Below, in pieces: positions 1-8,847 of a DNA stretch of 64,000 bases (within the stretch, counting starts at the first letter, position 1; every line of letters starts with the position of its first letter). Made by a program: the position numbers and the translations under genes. The notes beneath the pieces were generated by a model. The model was not told the DNA's origin and ran no database searches. It worked only from the letters and a program-made list of their open reading frames with translations. Where the stretch lies: assembly GCA_013306675.1 (NCBI GenBank), contig JABLUY010000154.1:1-64000 (forward strand), read 5' to 3'. This DNA comes from Thraustochytrium sp. TN22 (Eukaryota > Sar > Bigyra > Thraustochytrida > Thraustochytriidae).

Positions 1-55
1 GACGCGCAGGCTGGCTCATTCCTCCAAAATCGCAGCGTGAAAGTGGATGAGCTCA

Positions 56-2038
56 TCATGTTATGTGCTGAATGGAAGAGTTGTTCAAGCGAGTGAGACT
101 GTCGATGCCGTTGGCCTCAAGCTTTCTTGCGGCAACTGTCGCGTCGCCGCCGCCGAGCCTCTCCACGGCTTCCACGATCTTCTTGTGCCTGTCGAGCATG
201 CGCACGCACGTGTTGCGCGCCGCTGCCATTTCGCGCTCCTCCTCGGTCGCGTAGCGCTCCATGAGCACCTTTTTGGAGCGCGCCTGGCGCGCCTCGGTGA
301 TGTCATTGCAGAACCGCGCCTGCTCCCACTCGCGCATGGGAAGAACACCTTGCTCGAGCTCCGAGTTCCAGCGCGCCACCACGGCGGCCAGGCCCTCGGC
401 AAAACGCAGGCCCTTCCGGGCGGCGCCCGCCTCGACAACCTGGGCGAGCCGCCGCAGCTCGAGCCCCCGCTCGGAGCCTGCCGCGAGCCCGAGCAGCTCC
501 TCCCATGCCGTTCGGCCAGGGGGGGCGGCGACCTGCGTCTTGCAGCTCGAGCCGTTGTCATCGCTGTCGAAATCGTCCGAGAGGGCGAGATCGAGCAGCG
601 CATCGCTCAGGGCCTCCCCCTGGTCGACCTGCTGCGCCGGCTGTTTACCAAGCGCCTCGCGGTCGCGGTCGTCCAGTTCGCCGGCGGCCGACCTGTACGC
701 GGGGCGCGCAGCTTGCACCACGACCAGCTGCGCGCAGTGCTCCACGCGGCGCGCCTCGTAGTTGTACCGGAGCGGGACCACGCAACCGGCCTCGAGCGCG
801 CGCGCGTAGTCAAGCGCGTAATTGGGCACCGGCTGCGACGGCAGCCGCTGCAGCCGCGCGAAGCGCGCCGCGACCAGGCCGCGGCGGTCGCGGCCAGCCA
901 GACACACGTAGGCCGCCAGCCGGACCAGCCGGTCGCGAGGCAGCAGCGCGCGCACGTTCGCCGGGAACTCCTCGTTGACGCAGTGCTCGAGGTCCTCGCG
1001 CGCCTGGTCAAGCAGCTCCTCCGCCGCCGGGTCGCCGCCGTGGGCGCTCGGGTGGCGGTTTGCGATAATCCGGCCCAAGAATCGGTGCGCGTCGACCGGG
1101 AGCCCCGAGTAGTGGCCAGCGGCCTTGCGGTCCTCGGCGATCTTGACGGCGTCCGTGTGCCCCGTGCGCACGCGCACGAAGAGGTGCAGGTCGCTGTACA
1201 GCGCACGGCCGCCCATGGTGGTCTGGACCATCTTGCGCAGCGAGTTGAACTGCGTGTGCCGGCGCGCCACGGGGGGCCACTTCTCGGCCATGCCCTTGAC
1301 GAGCTCGCGCCAGACCCCGTCCAGGTGCTTGGTGTGCCCGCTGCGCCCGTCAAACAGCGTCACCTCGGTGCCCTTCCAGGATGCATAGAGGGCCGACAGA
1401 AAGCCCGTCTCGTGCGAGAGCACGAGCGCCGGGTCCACCTGCGTCAGCGCGAGCGCGACCGCGGTGACCGGGCAGCGCGCGCGGTTGTTCAGATCCGGGT
1501 ACAGCCAGGCAAAGCCGCCCGCCCAGCGCTCCTGGAAGCGGCCCTTGAAGTACTGCAGCGAGGCGCGCAGGTGCACGTCAGGGTCGTCCTCGGGGCGCTC
1601 CGGCACGCGCAGGTCCGTAAAGTCCAAGAACTTGGCGTGCTGGAAATCGTTGAAGCGACAGCCGATGCTGCCCATGAGCGCGATCGCGCAGTGTAGGAAC
1701 GCGCGCTCGCGCGGGTCCGTCGTGAGCCGGTTATCCTCGTACAGCGCTTCACACAGCGGCGTGTACTCGTCGAAGTAGTCCAGCATCACCGTCATGTTGC
1801 GCGGGATCTCGGCAGAGGCGGCCTCCGCGTTCTGCACGGCATTCTCGTCCTGCCGCACGATCCGCGAGCGCTTCGTCAGCCGGCGCTTCTCGGCGTCTGC
1901 GACGGTCTTGCGCAGCGCGTCCGCGTTCGCGGCATCGGCCCAGAGCTTGCGCAGCAAAGGCCGGTCCGGCAGCTCGCCCGCGCGCTCGAGCACGGCCGCC
2001 ACCAGCGTGCGCCAATCCTTTTGTCCGAAACGTCCCAT
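56..2038 (-). CDS. Uncharacterised protein, possibly tyrosine-recombinase-like
   Basis: A 660-residue frame. I start it at the second Met (MGRFGQKDWR) because it sits in a good context (acaATGG); an in-frame Met lies 18 residues upstream. Residues about 80-325 look like a globular domain with GSIGCRFNDFQ (123-133), a Lys-rich strand followed by ARCPVTAVALAL (187-198), then HTQFNSLRKMVQTTM (261-275) and AEDRKAAGHYSG (301-312). The order (Arg box, then C-P-V-x-A-hydrophobic, then an H-x-x-x-x-x-x-R-like box, then GH) recalls the catalytic core of tyrosine recombinases such as Crypton elements. No clear nucleophilic Tyr can be placed, so this is a weak structural guess. The C-terminal third is acidic then charged and helical. 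No terminal repeats were seen around it. Confidence 0.6.
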   Translation of the reverse strand: MGRFGQKDWRTLVAAVLERAGELPDRPLLRKLWADAANADALRKTVADAEKRRLTKRSRIVRQDENAVQNAEAASAEIPRNMTVMLDYFDEYTPLCEALYEDNRLTTDPRERAFLHCAIALMGSIGCRFNDFQHAKFLDFTDLRVPERPEDDPDVHLRASLQYFKGRFQERWAGGFAWLYPDLNNRARCPVTAVALALTQVDPALVLSHETGFLSALYASWKGTEVTLFDGRSGHTKHLDGVWRELVKGMAEKWPPVARRHTQFNSLRKMVQTTMGGRALYSDLHLFVRVRTGHTDAVKIAEDRKAAGHYSGLPVDAHRFLGRIIANRHPSAHGGDPAAEELLDQAREDLEHCVNEEFPANVRALLPRDRLVRLAAYVCLAGRDRRGLVAARFARLQRLPSQPVPNYALDYARALEAGCVVPLRYNYEARRVEHCAQLVVVQAARPAYRSAAGELDDRDREALGKQPAQQVDQGEALSDALLDLALSDDFDSDDNGSSCKTQVAAPPGRTAWEELLGLAAGSERGLELRRLAQVVEAGAARKGLRFAEGLAAVVARWNSELEQGVLPMREWEQARFCNDITEARQARSKKVLMERYATEEEREMAAARNTCVRMLDRHKKIVEAVERLGGGDATVAARKLEANGIDSLTRLNNSSIQHIT

Positions 2039-2094
2039 TGTTTCAAACCTTTCGTGGTGCCACCGCCATGGCAAACGCTCGGCCGCTCTCACGA

Positions 2095-2560
2095 ACTTGC
2101 TGGCGCTTGCAGGAGGAAGAAGAGCGAGGGCGAGAACGAGCTTGGTTTCCCGAAGCGAATGTCGCCGTAGTCGGTGCCGTCATCTACGATGGCAGCGGTG
2201 TGGTCGTTCTTGCTGGCGAGCTTGTGGAAGACCTTCTCGTCGAGCGTGTTGGCGCAATTGGGGTAGGCTTACTCGAGGTGGCTCGCGCCGCCGATGCGGC
2301 TGGTGCGGGCCTCGCACAGAGAGAGGTCCGGTGGGCGCGCTCGGCCACTGGCGTCATGTTGAGCCTCGTGGCGCAGGAACCCCGTGCTGAGGAGCGCCAC
2401 GGCGCAGCGATCGTCCTCAAGGAAGCGGCGGATGAGCTCGGGGCGGCCCGCGATGGGCGTCTTGCCCGAGATGGTGATGTGGTCGAAGAGGCTGTCCTCG
2501 GCGGCCAACTCGAGCACACCGGCCTCGATGGCGCTGAGCAAGGCCTGGTGCTTGCAGGAG
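2095..2560 (-). pseudogene. Remnant of an SNF2-family helicase C-terminal domain (SMARCAL1/ZRANB3-like)
   Basis: The reverse strand at 2541-2380 reads a protein-like stretch: a helix, then HITISGKTP, RPELIRRFLEDD and CAVALLST. This matches the start of the second helicase lobe of SNF2 proteins (the strand before the R-x-x-x-I-x-x-F box and the LS[TL] strand). The expected later motifs appear only in other frames: LNMT...ERAHRT nearby, then a tail-like stretch TLDEKVFHKLASKND at about 2245-2200. No start Met or upstream ATPase lobe is present. The simplest reading is a truncated host gene with at least two frame breaks; unrecognised short introns are the alternative. It lies just upstream of the 660-aa gene on the same strand. 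Confidence 0.55.
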
Positions 2561-2705
2561 GCGCGGGCGCGAGGGCGACACTGCAGGTCACGTCACCCTG
2601 TCGCATGCCGAGAGCGCCAACCCACGGAGGCATCCAAGGCCGCCCTCCTCGTGCAGGCCTCAGCCACGCCGTCGACGTCGCTGGCCTTGTCCTGCGCGTC
2701 CATGC

Positions 2706-4025
2706 TTGTTTGTGACAAAAGAACTGCGATCACGACGACTGCGAGCCGTCGCCTGCGTGCAGATTGCAGCCACCTTCGCCTCTGCCTTCGCCTCTGCCTT
2801 CGCCGCGGCGCTGCGCAAGGCGCGCACGAGCAGGCCGTCGGAGCCCGGGCCCGAGCCCGAGCCCGAGTCCGAGTGCGAGTCCGAGTGCGAGTGCGAGTCC
2901 GCGCAGCGCGTGCCGGAGTCCGAGTCGCGGCGCGTGCCGAGCCCGGCGTCCGAGGTCGGCGAGCTGCGCGCGCGCGAGCAGAGCCGCGACGCCGCGGGGC
3001 GCGCGCGCGCGGAGGGCGGCGGCATGGCGCGCGGGCTGCTGCGGCGCGGGGCGCGGGGCGGCGGCGCGGCGGGCGAGGAAGGCGAGGAGGGCCCGGGCGG
3101 CGAGGACGAGCTCGTGGACCTGGGCGAGGAGCAGGAGGCGGCCGCGGCCGCGGCGGCGGCGCAGGCCGAGGAGACGCGGCGGCGCGAGGCGGAGGAGCGC
3201 GAGGTGCTGCAGCTGGTGCGGCAGGAGACGCAAGCCGTGCAGCTGACGGAGGAGGACCTGGAGGACACCGGCGGGGGCGAGGAGGCCAGCGCGGCGGACG
3301 AGGAGGCGGCGCGCGAGCGCGCGTACAAAAAGTACCGCGCGGATGAGGCGGTGAAGAAAGCGTGCATGCGCGTGGGCGCGGCGTCCTTCGCGGCGACCGG
3401 ACTCGGGCTGGGGCCCGTGGCGCAGTTCGCGCTGGGCGCTGCCAGCACGAGGCAGGTGCAGTGGGAGATGATCCAGGAGCTGGCCGGCATCTACGGCCAG
3501 TCGGTGTCGGTGGCCAACCGCAACCGCGTCATGCAGGTTCTCACGGGCGTCACACAGGCGACCGCGCAGACGGCCGGTGCTGTGGCGCAGGAGTCGCTCG
3601 TGGCTGTGTCGACGAGCGCAGCGACCAGCTCGGGCGTGGCCACAATGCTGGCCCCGATCGTGGGCCCCGGCGCCGCCGCCGCCTCCATGGCGGCTGCCGT
3701 CTCGGCCACCATGGCTACCACCTACGTCGTGGGCAAGCGCGCGCAGGTCTACTTTGAGCACGGCGAGGAGGCCGTGCCCACGTGGGGGGAGAGCGCGCGG
3801 CTCCTCACTGGGCTGGACGAGCGAAGGCTGGGCCGCTGGTTGAGCGAGTCCTTTGCGCTCTTCCGGGACCGTATCCGGGACAAGATACGGAGCACGCCGC
3901 GCGCCGCGCTCTCCGCGGCCGTTCGCAAGGTGACTGCCGTGGGCGCCTTTCTCGCTCGGCGCGTCAGCGTTCGCAGCACGCGCACCTCTGATGAGCCGGA
4001 CGCGCCGGCGGCCGACGCAACCTGA
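2706..4025 (+). CDS. DUF697-like membrane-associated protein
   Basis: A 439-residue frame; a shorter start at 3024 (333 aa, gcATGG context) is possible. Residues about 37-200 are low complexity: a Glu-Pro/Glu-Ser-Glu-Cys tract (45-65), then Arg/Gly-rich and acidic runs. Residues about 215-355 carry the features of the DUF697 family (YcjF-like): a helix ending in MIQELAGIYGQSVS, two Ala/Thr/Gly-rich hydrophobic helices, the glycine hinge APIVGPGAAAA, and the closing TTYVVGKRAQVYFEHGEE, which corresponds to the family's TYALG-x-x-x-x-x-YFE signature. Bacterial members are inner-membrane stress proteins and eukaryotic members are little studied, so the function is unknown. It is convergent with the next gene (193 bp apart). 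Confidence 0.7.
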   Translation: MFVTKELRSRRLRAVACVQIAATFASAFASAFAAALRKARTSRPSEPGPEPEPESECESECECESAQRVPESESRRVPSPASEVGELRAREQSRDAAGRARAEGGGMARGLLRRGARGGGAAGEEGEEGPGGEDELVDLGEEQEAAAAAAAAQAEETRRREAEEREVLQLVRQETQAVQLTEEDLEDTGGGEEASAADEEAARERAYKKYRADEAVKKACMRVGAASFAATGLGLGPVAQFALGAASTRQVQWEMIQELAGIYGQSVSVANRNRVMQVLTGVTQATAQTAGAVAQESLVAVSTSAATSSGVATMLAPIVGPGAAAASMAAAVSATMATTYVVGKRAQVYFEHGEEAVPTWGESARLLTGLDERRLGRWLSESFALFRDRIRDKIRSTPRAALSAAVRKVTAVGAFLARRVSVRSTRTSDEPDAPAADAT

Positions 4026-4218
4026 TCGATCAGCCAAGGACTGACGAAATGAAGATTTCACCTGTTGTTTTATCACATGGAATGGGCCTTCTTGGGCAGT
4101 TCGAGCTGCATGCTAAAGGTCTCCTCCACGATGCCGACCTGCGAGTGCGCCGAGCTGGAAAATAACGTTAGGCAACGACCAACGAAATGATGAGACAACT
4201 TGTAATCTTCATAGTGTA

Positions 4219-5739
4219 CTACTGGGGCAGATCGAGCGCCAAGAAGAGGATCTCCTCCAGGAGGCCGAGCCGCGAGAGCGCCTGCTCCTTCCTGCCGGCA
4301 GTAATTAGGTTGCGAAGCATGGGCATATGCCCGAGCGCGCGCTCTGCTGCCGGCGCGGTTGCCGAGATGGAGCTGACGGCCGAGCTGTCGGTGACGCGGC
4401 GCACGAGGCGGCGCGGGGCTGGCACCTCGTCACGCTCACGCTTCGTACCACGCTTCTGCACCTGCGAATTCTTGTCCATGATGCGCGCTGTCAAACTAGC
4501 GTCGAAATATGCCGGCTCGCCGCCATCTGCACCAAAGCTCGCCTTGGTGCGCAGGACGCTCGCCGCGTACGCCTTCTCAATCGCCTTGGGGTCGATCTCA
4601 GGGTTGAGAAATTTGGCGTTTTTCTTGGAGGCGATGCGAAAGGTCCACGAGGTGGCCTGCAGGTCGCCGCATGTCGTGCGGAGCAGGAAGTTGCCGGTCG
4701 GGTAGAGTCGGTTCGCCGTGGCGGAGAGCAGCACGAGCTCCGTGTGGACTGGGTGGCGCCGAAGCGCCGCATTCTTGAAGACCAACTTTTGGGTCGAGGC
4801 GTCCGTGAACCCCGTGCACTCGAGGCTGACGTAGTTGCCGACGGCGGATACCCTGGCCGAAAAGGACTGCAGCATCTCAGCCTTGGCGTTGCATACCTCG
4901 ACCCGCAAATCCTGCAGCGCGTCGGCGTGAGGAAGGCGCAGCACCACGACGACCTCCGCCAGCTTGCGAAGTTCCTTGCAGAGGAGCATGGAGGGCTGCT
5001 GGACGATGGTCAAGGCCGGCGGCGGCGGCGTGGCCGTGTTCGAGGGCGGCCGCGGGGGCTTCAAGGCTATCGTGGACTCCGAGAAATCCGCCGTTGCGCT
5101 CAGGACGTCCGCAAAGTTCGCCGGGGTCTCGCAGATGGTCAAGGCCGGCGGCGGCGGCGTGGCCGTGTTCGAGGGCGACCGCGGGGGCTTCGAGGCCATC
5201 GTGGACTCCGAGAAATCCGCCGTCGCGCTCAGGACGTCCGCAAAGTCCAGGGGCATGCTCGCCGGGGTCTCGCAGCTGGGCGTCGTCCAGAGGAGGTCCG
5301 CGGACGTGTCGAGCATCGTGGACGTGTCGTGCGCGATCGCGTCGGGCGTGCACGAAATGCTCATGGCCGAGTTCGTCTCCGTGGGCATGTCGTGCGCGAT
5401 CGCGTCGGGCGTGCACGCAATGCTCATGGCCGAGTTCGTCTCCGTGGGCGTGCCGTGCGCAATCGCGTCGGGCGTGCACGCAATGCTCATGGCCGAGTTC
5501 ATCTCCGTGGGCGTGTCGTGCGCGATCGCGTCGGGCGTGCACGCAATGCTCATGGCCGAGTTCGTCTCCGTGAAGATCGTGTTGGGCATCGCGGACGAGG
5601 ACTTGGACGTGGACGAGGCGGGCAGAGCTCGATGACTAGCGTCTTTGGCTCGGTCGGTCGGTCGGTCGGTAGGTCGGCTGCTCTCCTTGGATTCCGGGTT
5701 TGGAGATTGGCGTCTGTCACGGATGGTCGCGGCGAGCAT
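4219..5739 (-). CDS. Uncharacterised protein with two internal tandem-repeat blocks
   Basis: A 506-residue frame. After a Ser/Pro/Asp-rich start come four near-identical 21-residue repeats (core NSAMSIACTPDAIAHDTP, about residues 57-140). A 43-residue Ser/Pro-rich unit containing FADVLSATADFSEST and NTATPPPPALT is then present twice (about 160-246). The C-terminal half, from about residue 250, looks globular: VVVVLRLPHADALQDLRVEV, a beta-rich stretch with NYVSLECTGF and HTELVLLSAT, a GNFLLRTTCGDLQATSW segment, and a basic region (KRGTKRERDE) that could be a nuclear signal. I recognise no family. The intact frame through both repeat blocks supports a real gene. Confidence 0.6.
   Translation of the reverse strand: MLAATIRDRRQSPNPESKESSRPTDRPTDRAKDASHRALPASSTSKSSSAMPNTIFTETNSAMSIACTPDAIAHDTPTEMNSAMSIACTPDAIAHGTPTETNSAMSIACTPDAIAHDMPTETNSAMSISCTPDAIAHDTSTMLDTSADLLWTTPSCETPASMPLDFADVLSATADFSESTMASKPPRSPSNTATPPPPALTICETPANFADVLSATADFSESTIALKPPRPPSNTATPPPPALTIVQQPSMLLCKELRKLAEVVVVLRLPHADALQDLRVEVCNAKAEMLQSFSARVSAVGNYVSLECTGFTDASTQKLVFKNAALRRHPVHTELVLLSATANRLYPTGNFLLRTTCGDLQATSWTFRIASKKNAKFLNPEIDPKAIEKAYAASVLRTKASFGADGGEPAYFDASLTARIMDKNSQVQKRGTKRERDEVPAPRRLVRRVTDSSAVSSISATAPAAERALGHMPMLRNLITAGRKEQALSRLGLLEEILFLALDLPQ
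5005..5262. repeat. 129-bp tandem duplication inside a gene
   Basis: Two copies begin at 5005 and 5134 (GATGGTCAAGGCCGGCGGCG), exactly 129 bp (43 codons) apart, with few base differences, so the frame is preserved. They encode the Ser/Pro-rich unit of the 506-aa protein. Confidence 0.9.
5321..5572. repeat. 63-bp unit repeated four times inside a gene
   Basis: Four 63-bp units, each containing GATCGCGTCGGGCGTGCACG and CTCATGGCCGAGTTC, fill 252 bp exactly. Each encodes 21 residues, so copy number can change without breaking the frame. Differences between units are mainly single bases. Confidence 0.9.
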
Positions 5740-6997
5740 GACGCCGGTCGCGTTGCCGAGCGTCTCGTGCGACGGAGTGCACGTTGTGTGTGGGTGGAAG
5801 CGGGAGGAGTTCCTAGCTGGCCGCGAAGATCTGGTCCTCCAGAGTGGAGGCCAAGGTGAAGATCCTGCCCGAGCTGGCGCTCACGACCTTTCATTCAGCC
5901 TTGGCGTCATCGATGCGCGTTGCATCCTGCATCCGCTCCGGCCCGTGCTGCACTTCACTGCCGGCGCTGGCCCCGGCCAGGTTCCCGTCCTCCAGCAAGA
6001 GCAAGGAGGCGACGCTCACGCCCCCACGGCCGCGCTCATCCAAGGGGTCCAGGCCTCCGCACGCGTCCCTCCGGCCTGCTCCTGCGCCGCGAGCCACGCC
6101 TCCGCGTCAAGCTCCACGCCGGCCGTCGCCGTCTCCTCCACTCAGCTCGTCCGGCCGTCGTCGCCCGCGTCCTCCTCCTCCGCGGTGGCGTCCCTGTTCG
6201 CCGCGTGCGTGAACGCGCCGCTGTTCATGTCGCTCCAGGCCGCGCCGCGCATCGCCGCTGCAGACTGGCCCGCGCGCCGCCGCGCCGCGCCGCGGGAGCG
6301 GGAGCGCGCCGCGCGCCGCCGCCACCCATCGCCGCCCCGCGCCGCGCCGCCGCGCGATCGGGCTGGCCTGGGGCTTGGAGGTCTGCCGGCCCGCGGGGCG
6401 CGGCGGCGTCTGGCGAGACTGGGCCTGGCCCGCTCCACGCTAGGCCAGCCTAGGAGCCCGCTAGGCTTGGCCGAGCTGGCCGTGCACTGCACGGGCTGCG
6501 CGTTGACCGGGATCGCGCTGGGCGTTGACGAGCCGCGCATTCCCGGGCCGGCGGCGCCGTGAAGCTCGGGGTGCTCGTCGTGCTTGCGTCGTGCCTCGTC
6601 GTCCAGATGTTCCGGACCTCCTGGCAGCGTGGAGCTCACGGCCCTGCCTGGCCGGCTGCTGCGACGGGACGACGGGGGTGTGCGTCTTCGAGATGATCAG
6701 CCAGCGTGGGACGGGATGTGACGATCGATCGTGTCCGCGCCCGGCGGCGCGCTGGCGCTCACGTGCTTCCGGCGCCGACTCGTGCGCTACAGCTTGGCCT
6801 GCCAGGGGGTTTGGTCCTCGTGCGCGCCGTCGGCGTTGTCATCCTTGAGCGCCTTGTCCACGTACGAGCGCCCGTGCAAGTTCAACATCAAGCAAACAAA
6901 CAAGCAGGAACATGGTATGGTACCATACGAGAACGAATACAGAGGCAGCGCGGCGCAATGCGGCTGCAGTGCCGGTGACGCGCGGAGTCTTCTACTT
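5740..6997. other. Spacer without a confident gene
   Basis: 1.26 kb between two minus-strand genes. It starts with GGTCGGTCGGTCGGTCGG-type tetranucleotides at 5651-5671 and is otherwise GC-rich. On the minus strand two short protein-like stretches sit in different frames near 6030-5830 (EDGNLAGASAGSEVQHG; ASSGRIFTLASTLEDQIFAA). They could be a decayed gene or exons, but I cannot assign them. A perfect 14-bp palindrome GTATGGTACCATAC lies near 6913-6926. Confidence 0.4.
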
Positions 6998-8020
6998 CTA
7001 CATGCGGCGTGCGGCGTGGTCCTTCTTCTCCTCGAGGTCCTCGTGGGGAAAGGCATGGGCAGCCTTGGGCGTGGCGTCGGCCCAGGCGTGCCAGGGCGAG
7101 CTGGAAGACGGGCCGCAGGACGAGCCGCCGCTGAGACTGGCATAAGGGGAGAGCGAGGCGCGCGGGGACTGGAGCGGCGAGAGCGAGGGCGCGACGGCAG
7201 CGAAGTCAAAGTCGCCACTGCAGAGCGCCGCTCCATCCTCCTCGCCTTCCTCGTCGTCGTCAAAGCCCTCCACGCCCACAAGCATGTCAGGATCCTCGGA
7301 TGCGGCATCATCAAGCTGCTGGTCATGGGCGCCGTCGTGGTCGCCGTGGTCGTCAAGATCATCCTCGCCGCTGTCGGGGCCGGCCGGCGCGGCGCAGACC
7401 GCGACGGCGTCGGCCTCGGTGCCAGCGAGCGCTTCGAGCTCGCTGAGCGAAAGCGCCATGGCGAGCTGGAGCTCCTCGCGCTCCTGCGTGACCTCGCGCT
7501 CCTCGCGGCGGCTGCGCGCCATCGCCACCTCAAAGGCATGCGCAACGGAGGCGTCGTCCTGTGCGTTGAGGTGGACGGCCTCGGCCTTGGCCTCAAGCGC
7601 CGCAAGGTTGTCCTGCGCGCGCTCGGGCGCGGCCGGGTCGTCGCGCTCCGCCTGCGCCAGGTCCTGGTCCTCCTCCTCGTGCTCGTCCTCCTCGCGATAG
7701 CTGCTGCCGCGGCGAGAGGGCGCGCGGCGCCAGCGGCCGAGCCTGCCCACGCCGCGCATCAAGCGCGCGCGCGCGGACTTGGTCCTGCGCAGCTCCGAGC
7801 CCTTGCTGCGGTCCCAGTCGCCGTCCTCGTCCGCATCCTCGGGCCCATCCGCCGCGGCCCTGGCTGCGTCTTCATCGCTCACGGACACCGCGCTGGACCT
7901 GGCGGCCAGCACGTTGCGCAGGCTGCCGGCGCGCTGCTTCGTCGCCATCCTCGCGCCTCGGACTCCGGTCTGCCGCGCGGCACTGCCCTGCACGCGGGCC
8001 GCCGCCGGCCCGCCAGGCAA
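6998..8020 (-). CDS. Protein with ubiquitin-interacting motifs (UIM)
   Basis: A 340-residue frame; an alternative start at residue 25 (7948) gives 316 aa. Residues 182-197 (EELQLAMALSLSELEA) match the UIM consensus of acidic residues, hydrophobic-x-x-Ala-hydrophobic-x-x-Ser and acidic. Residues 158-173 (SVAHAFEVAMARSRRE) look like a second, weaker UIM. The rest is disordered: Arg/Ser-rich N terminus, several Asp/Glu runs, and a Ser/Pro segment at about 285-315 with repeated SP sites that could be phosphorylated. UIM helices bind ubiquitin, usually in endocytic adaptors or proteasome shuttles; no catalytic domain is visible here. A divergent promoter region of 1.3 kb separates it from the coiled-coil gene. 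Confidence 0.6.
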   Translation of the reverse strand: MPGGPAAARVQGSAARQTGVRGARMATKQRAGSLRNVLAARSSAVSVSDEDAARAAADGPEDADEDGDWDRSKGSELRRTKSARARLMRGVGRLGRWRRAPSRRGSSYREEDEHEEEDQDLAQAERDDPAAPERAQDNLAALEAKAEAVHLNAQDDASVAHAFEVAMARSRREEREVTQEREELQLAMALSLSELEALAGTEADAVAVCAAPAGPDSGEDDLDDHGDHDGAHDQQLDDAASEDPDMLVGVEGFDDDEEGEEDGAALCSGDFDFAAVAPSLSPLQSPRASLSPYASLSGGSSCGPSSSSPWHAWADATPKAAHAFPHEDLEEKKDHAARRM

Positions 8021-8457
8021 CGCGAGCCTCGCTTCGCTTCACGTGACGTGATGCGATGAGAGCTCCGCAATTTGTCTCTCACCTCGCTCGCAGATGCAAT
8101 GTCTAGCCGCGGCAGCGGCAGCGGCAGCGGCAGCACACAGCGAGGGCGTGCTGCAGCCGTGGCCTCGTCGCGCCGCGCTCGCCAGGTTCGAGGTCTGGAC
8201 CTTGCCTTGGAGCTCGCCAACCAGCTCCGCGAGCTCTGCGAGCTCCGCGAGCTCCGCTCGCCGCGCGCAGTGGCGGTGGCTGCGGCTGCCGCTGCGCCGA
8301 CCCGTAGGCCGCGCTTGCTTCCAGGATGCGAACCGCCGAGCACTGGCTGGGGCACTGGCAGCGGTGACCGCCGCCGCCGCCGCCGCCGCCAGCCTGAGGC
8401 CGTGCGAGCCCAAGGCGATCTGGCTGCTGCCGGCCGGCTGGGCAGCCTGAGCGCGCG

Positions 8458-8488
8458 AATTCAAATCCAAATTCGAATTCAAATTCGA
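8458..8488. promoter_or_regulatory. AT-rich AAATTCGAATTC island
   Basis: A 30-bp AT-rich block built on AATTCGAATTCAAATTCG within a region of over 65% GC. The same core occurs near 15665 and 24961, also between genes. A promoter or nucleosome-free role is inferred from position only. Confidence 0.35.
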
Positions 8489-8791
8489 GCGGGGGTCCAG
8501 GGCGAGTTCAAACGCGGATTCCACGGCCATGGCGGTGGGCGGGGCGCCGCGCTCGAGCGCGGCTGGGATCGGGATCATGGAGGCCGCGAAGCTGGCCGCC
8601 CGGCCCGCCCGGGCCCGGCCGTCCCCCCGCCAGTTCGCTGGCGCGGAAACCTGCGCCCGCCGGGGCCACGCGCCCAGCTGCGTCGTCGCCCGGCGCCCGC
8701 GAGCTGCGCGCAGCTCATCTCAGGCGGGGCCGTGCGGTCAGCTCTACGGGGCCGGTGGAGGCCGGGCCGCCGGGGCTTCGGGCGGGGCCGG

Positions 8792-8802
8792 TGAGCACGA
8801 AG

Positions 8803-8835
<33 letters not shown>

Positions 8836-8847
8836 CGAGCACGAGCG
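8792..8847. repeat. GAGCAC hexanucleotide microsatellite
   Basis: About eight imperfect GAGCAC units in the spacer upstream of the coiled-coil gene. Confidence 0.85.

Noticed and set aside
14-31. Oomycete-type initiator-like sequence GCTCATTCCTCCAAAATC
   Set aside because: A single partial match at the window edge, upstream of no called plus-strand gene; not enough to support a core promoter call or a lineage.
5645-6562. A 305-codon plus-strand frame in the 5.7-6.6 kb spacer
   Set aside because: Composition is Arg/Ala/Pro/Ser-rich and repeat-driven at its start (Arg-Ser-Val-Gly), with no domain pattern; likely chance in GC-rich DNA.
8039-8578. 179-codon minus-strand frame with Leu-Ala-Glu and poly-Ala runs
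   Set aside because: Both runs are translations of microsatellites and the Asn/Leu run comes from the AT-rich island; no protein-like remainder.
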